NCBI GenBank assembly: GCA_910586445.1
Contig: CAJUHV010000111.1
Location: forward strand, 990 to 7,304
Source of the DNA: an uncultured Eubacterium sp.
Lineage (GTDB): Bacteria; Bacillota; Clostridia; Lachnospirales; Lachnospiraceae
Direction of reading: 5' to 3'
Length of the DNA stretch: 6,315 nt
In this document: positions 4,605-6,315 of the stretch, piece after piece
Position numbering within the stretch: position 1 is the first letter of the stretch
Layout: each line of letters opens with the position of its first letter
Made by a program: the position numbers and the translations under genes
Notes under the pieces: model-generated
Database searches by the model: none
What the model saw: the letters and a program-made list of their open reading frames with translations, nothing else
What the model was told of the DNA's origin: nothing

Positions 4605-5264
4605 GTGAAAAAGTATCTGGATGTGCTGAAAAGGACGAAGATGTTTGACGGAGTGGGCAGTGATGAAATCGAATCGATGACTGCATGCCTTGGTGCAAGG
4701 CTGCGTACCTATAAAAAAGGCGATTATGTGCTGCGTCAGGGCGAGCATTTCAATGATATTATTATTCTGGCTGAAGGAAAACTCTATATCCAGAAGGATG
4801 ATTATTGGGGCAACCGCAGCATTCTTGGACAGATCTCTGTGGGCGAAATGTTTGGCGAGGCGTATGCAGCGCCGGACAGCGGTGCGCTGCTCAATGATGT
4901 GGCGGCAGTGGAGGACAGTGCCGTGATTTTTTTTGATGTAAAGCGGGTCATTACTACCTGTTCTTCGGCCTGCCGTTTTCATGCCATAGTCGTACAAAAT
5001 CTATTTTTTGCAATTTCTGAGAAAAATAGAAAGCTGGTGCAGAAGCTCGGCCATATGTCCATGCGCTCTACGCGGGAAAAGCTGATTTCCTATTTGTCGG
5101 AAGAAGCCAGACAACAAAACAGCGCAGGCTTTGCCATCCCGTTTAACCGGCAGCAGCTGGCGGATTTTCTTTCTGTAGACCGCAGTGCCATGTCGCACGA
5201 ACTATGTAAGATGCGGGATGAGGGCCTTTTGGAATTCGAGAAAAATCGATTTAAATTATTATAA
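4605..5264 (+). CDS. Crp/Fnr-family transcriptional regulator, HcpR-like
   Basis: The protein has 219 residues. The GTG at 4605 is chosen because an AAGGTG lies 4 bases ahead and because the protein then opens VKKYLDVLKRTKMFDGV, the usual beginning; the ATG at 4545 would add 20 residues running through the dyad. Residues about 14-125 are a cyclic-nucleotide-type beta-roll (KKGDYVLRQGEHFNDIIIL, 37-55; YWGNRSILGQISVGEMFGEA, 67-86). The cAMP-binding Arg-Ser pair of Crp is not present at the GE..GE loop. There is no FNR-like Cys cluster, so a haem or other ligand as in HcpR is possible. Residues 127-150 are the dimerisation helix; the C-terminal winged HTH has QLADFLSVDRSAMSHEL (184-200). It is divergent from the ferredoxin gene, which it probably controls in response to NO, nitrite or redox state. 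Regulon and ligand are inferred from family and context. Confidence 0.88.
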   Translation: MKKYLDVLKRTKMFDGVGSDEIESMTACLGARLRTYKKGDYVLRQGEHFNDIIILAEGKLYIQKDDYWGNRSILGQISVGEMFGEAYAAPDSGALLNDVAAVEDSAVIFFDVKRVITTCSSACRFHAIVVQNLFFAISEKNRKLVQKLGHMSMRSTREKLISYLSEEARQQNSAGFAIPFNRQQLADFLSVDRSAMSHELCKMRDEGLLEFEKNRFKLL

Positions 5265-5370
5265 ACGTTAATGGAGGATGCCGAGATTCATATTTATATA
5301 TAGGGCTGGCATGTTTTTTATTTTATATGATCCGCTGCTGACCGTTTTATTTTATAGGTTTTTTACGAAA

Positions 5371-5411
5371 GGCAGTCTCAAAAAGTGTACTTTTTGAGAC
5401 TGCCCTTTTTT
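5371..5411 (+). terminator. Strong Rho-independent terminator after the Crp/Fnr regulator
   Basis: GGCAGTCTCAAAAAG (5371-5385) pairs perfectly with CTTTTTGAGACTGCC (5390-5404), a 15-bp stem with a loop of about 4 bases, followed by C and six T's. It lies about 105 bases after the regulator's stop. A weaker ATGCC/GGCAT pair followed by a T run (5278-5320) precedes it. Confidence 0.92.
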
Positions 5412-5464
5412 CTATTAATTTTCTATGAATCGAGCTGCATATAGACAGGGCATCGGGGTTTTCA

Positions 5465-5641
5465 ATGACGGAACGTGCCTGCCGGTACGGGGACCACGGC
5501 ATATATATCACTGCAAAGCAGAAGAGAAAGCGCATCTTCATTCCCCTGACGGACAGCTGCCGGCATAAGCGCCAGCTGTATATCCGGCTGGACCCGGGAC
5601 AATGGCGGATGCAGGAAGATTTTACACTCCATATCCAGTAA
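5465..5641 (+). CDS. Short GC-rich ORF, unrecognised, probably a gene fragment
   Basis: The frame is open from 5429 (after TGA 5426-5428) and has an ATG at 5465, giving 58 residues. There is no ribosome binding site ahead of that ATG. The product alternates hydrophobic and basic residues as in beta strands: GIYITAKQKRKRIFIPLTD, then RQLYIRLDPGQW, ending DFTLHIQ. Bases 5461-5640 are about 54 percent GC, clearly above the flanks. It directly follows a terminator and abuts the glycosyltransferase remnant, so it looks like the internal piece of another gene. I cannot name a family and coding is uncertain. Confidence 0.3.
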   Translation: MTERACRYGDHGIYITAKQKRKRIFIPLTDSCRHKRQLYIRLDPGQWRMQEDFTLHIQ

Positions 5642-5944
5642 AAAATATGCAGATCGCTGTGTGCCTAAGGATAAAATGTTTGTAGCGTGTAATACAGTTG
5701 AAGTGTTAGATGCAGGTGAGAGAAATGATGAAAAAAAACTATTTCTTTTTGTGGGCACACTGCTGAGGCAGAAAAGGGCGGACCTTTTATTAGATGCATA
5801 TAAAAATGCTTAGAAGAAAGAGCGCAGGTGCCAGACCTGATAATTATAGGTGACGGAGAAGAATATCCTGTCATTCAGACTTGGATTGAAGAAAATGGAC
5901 TGTCAGATAAAGTGCTGCTAAAGGGAGGTTCATATGATATTTGA
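5628..5944 (+). pseudogene. Glycosyltransferase family 4 (GT-B) internal fragment with frameshift
   Basis: GT4 enzymes transfer sugars from nucleotide-sugars to polysaccharides or lipids. Only the middle is present, about 105 of some 370 residues. The first frame reads SKKYADRCVPKDKMFVACNT, then LFLFVGTLLRQKRADLLLDA and stops at TAG 5811-5813. The homologous sequence continues one frame back, LEERAQVPDLIIIGDGEEYP to DKVLLKGGSYD, stopping at 5942-5944. These match the start of the GT4 C-terminal Rossmann domain: the FVG-x2-x2-K entry, the PDL-x-IIGDG strand and the V-x-L-x-G segment. The N-terminal acceptor domain and the donor-binding E-x7-E region are missing, so it is inactive. The frameshift is consistent with one lost base near 5810, and no canonical slippery heptamer is present. 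Confidence 0.8.
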
Positions 5945-6269
5945 AAAGAAAAATTTGTTTTGGATCGGGGAAACAGATCAAAGTGACATGACAGGATTAT
6001 TATTTACACAACCGAAAACCGATTTGTGGCAGAGGAATTACTACGGGTTTCAGAATGACAGTGCGCCAGTCCTGCAGATGAAAACGTCGGAAAAGTATTT
6101 TTCGTTCATCGTAAAAACAGAATTTGACAGCAAGTCCAGATTTGATCAATGCGGTATTGTAGTGTATCTGGATAGTGAAAATTGGATGAAAGCATCGATT
6201 GAATATGAAAATGAGCAGTACCGGAGGCTTGGCAGTGTTGTTACAAACCATAGGTATTTTCTCATGTGA
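5934..6269 (+). CDS. DUF1349 (concanavalin-like) protein, C-terminally truncated
   Basis: The protein has 111 residues, against roughly 180-200 for the family. The ATG at 5934 has GGGAGG 5 bases ahead; that site lies within the glycosyltransferase remnant, and the two frames overlap by 11 bases. Family hallmarks are strong: TDLWQRNYYGFQNDSAP (about 29-45), KYFSFIVKTEFDSKSRFDQC (54-73), GIVVYLDSENWMKASIEYEN (74-93) and LGSVVTNH (98-105). DUF1349 proteins have a beta-sandwich of concanavalin/laminin-G type and are thought to bind or act on carbohydrate; activity is not established. After the final YFLM the frame stops, where relatives continue with a Trp-containing strand, so the last ~80 residues are lost. 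Nothing downstream to 6315 restores it. It is probably non-functional. Confidence 0.8.
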   Translation: MIFEKKNLFWIGETDQSDMTGLLFTQPKTDLWQRNYYGFQNDSAPVLQMKTSEKYFSFIVKTEFDSKSRFDQCGIVVYLDSENWMKASIEYENEQYRRLGSVVTNHRYFLM

Positions 6270-6315
6270 GATAAAGAAGTAAAAGAAGTGTAAAAAATTT
6301 TGCCGTTCCCTATCC

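Noticed and set aside
4497..4997. 166-residue minus-strand open frame opposite the Crp/Fnr gene
   Set aside because: The plus strand encodes a clear beta-roll plus winged HTH protein; this frame has no family features.
5796..5815. Programmed -1 frameshift in the glycosyltransferase frame
   Set aside because: No X-XXY-YYZ slippery heptamer lies in the right phase before the TAG, and both ends of the gene are missing anyway, so simple decay is preferred.

Overview
The window looks like chromosomal DNA from an anaerobic, low-GC, spore-forming member of the Clostridia, most likely Lachnospiraceae. This rests on AGGAG-type ribosome binding sites with GTG starts, a SpoIVB sporulation-protease remnant, Spo0A-box-like sites, a FliD-C-like repeat protein, and a divergent ferredoxin / Crp-Fnr regulator pair typical of clostridial nitrosative-stress loci. 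The taxon is inferred, since no rRNA or other marker gene is present.

Left part (1-1400): a patchwork of gene ends. It starts with the 3' end of an unrecognised gene carrying two exact 45-bp repeats. A candidate promoter follows, with two perfect, inverted Spo0A-like boxes just downstream of its -10. Next comes the last ~42 codons of spoIVB without the rest of the gene, then a strong hairpin terminator. A new promoter leads into the first 57 residues of a P-loop ATPase, broken after Walker A, and a small XRE-like DNA-binding protein.

Middle (1400-3740): an unrecognised 167-residue acidic protein, then a well-formed promoter, leader, gene and 20-bp-stem terminator for a 387-residue, cysteine-free protein with two diverged copies of a FliD C-terminal-like unit. 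A 136-bp structured intergenic stretch follows.

Right-centre (3745-5411): the best functional module. A leftward ferredoxin-domain protein with an incomplete second cluster motif (Leu in place of one Cys) and a cysteine-rich C-terminal domain is divergent from a Crp/Fnr-family regulator of HcpR type. A 14-bp FNR-like dyad lies between the regulator's promoter and its GTG start, suggesting autoregulation. The usual partner hcp is not in the window.

Right end (5412-6315): decay again. There is a GC-rich short ORF, a glycosyltransferase family 4 fragment lacking both ends and carrying a -1 frameshift, and a DUF1349 gene whose ribosome binding site lies in the glycosyltransferase remnant and which loses its C-terminal part. 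Overall, intact transcription units are embedded in a region with repeated deletion and truncation. I see no CRISPR array, tRNA, rRNA or recognisable transposase.
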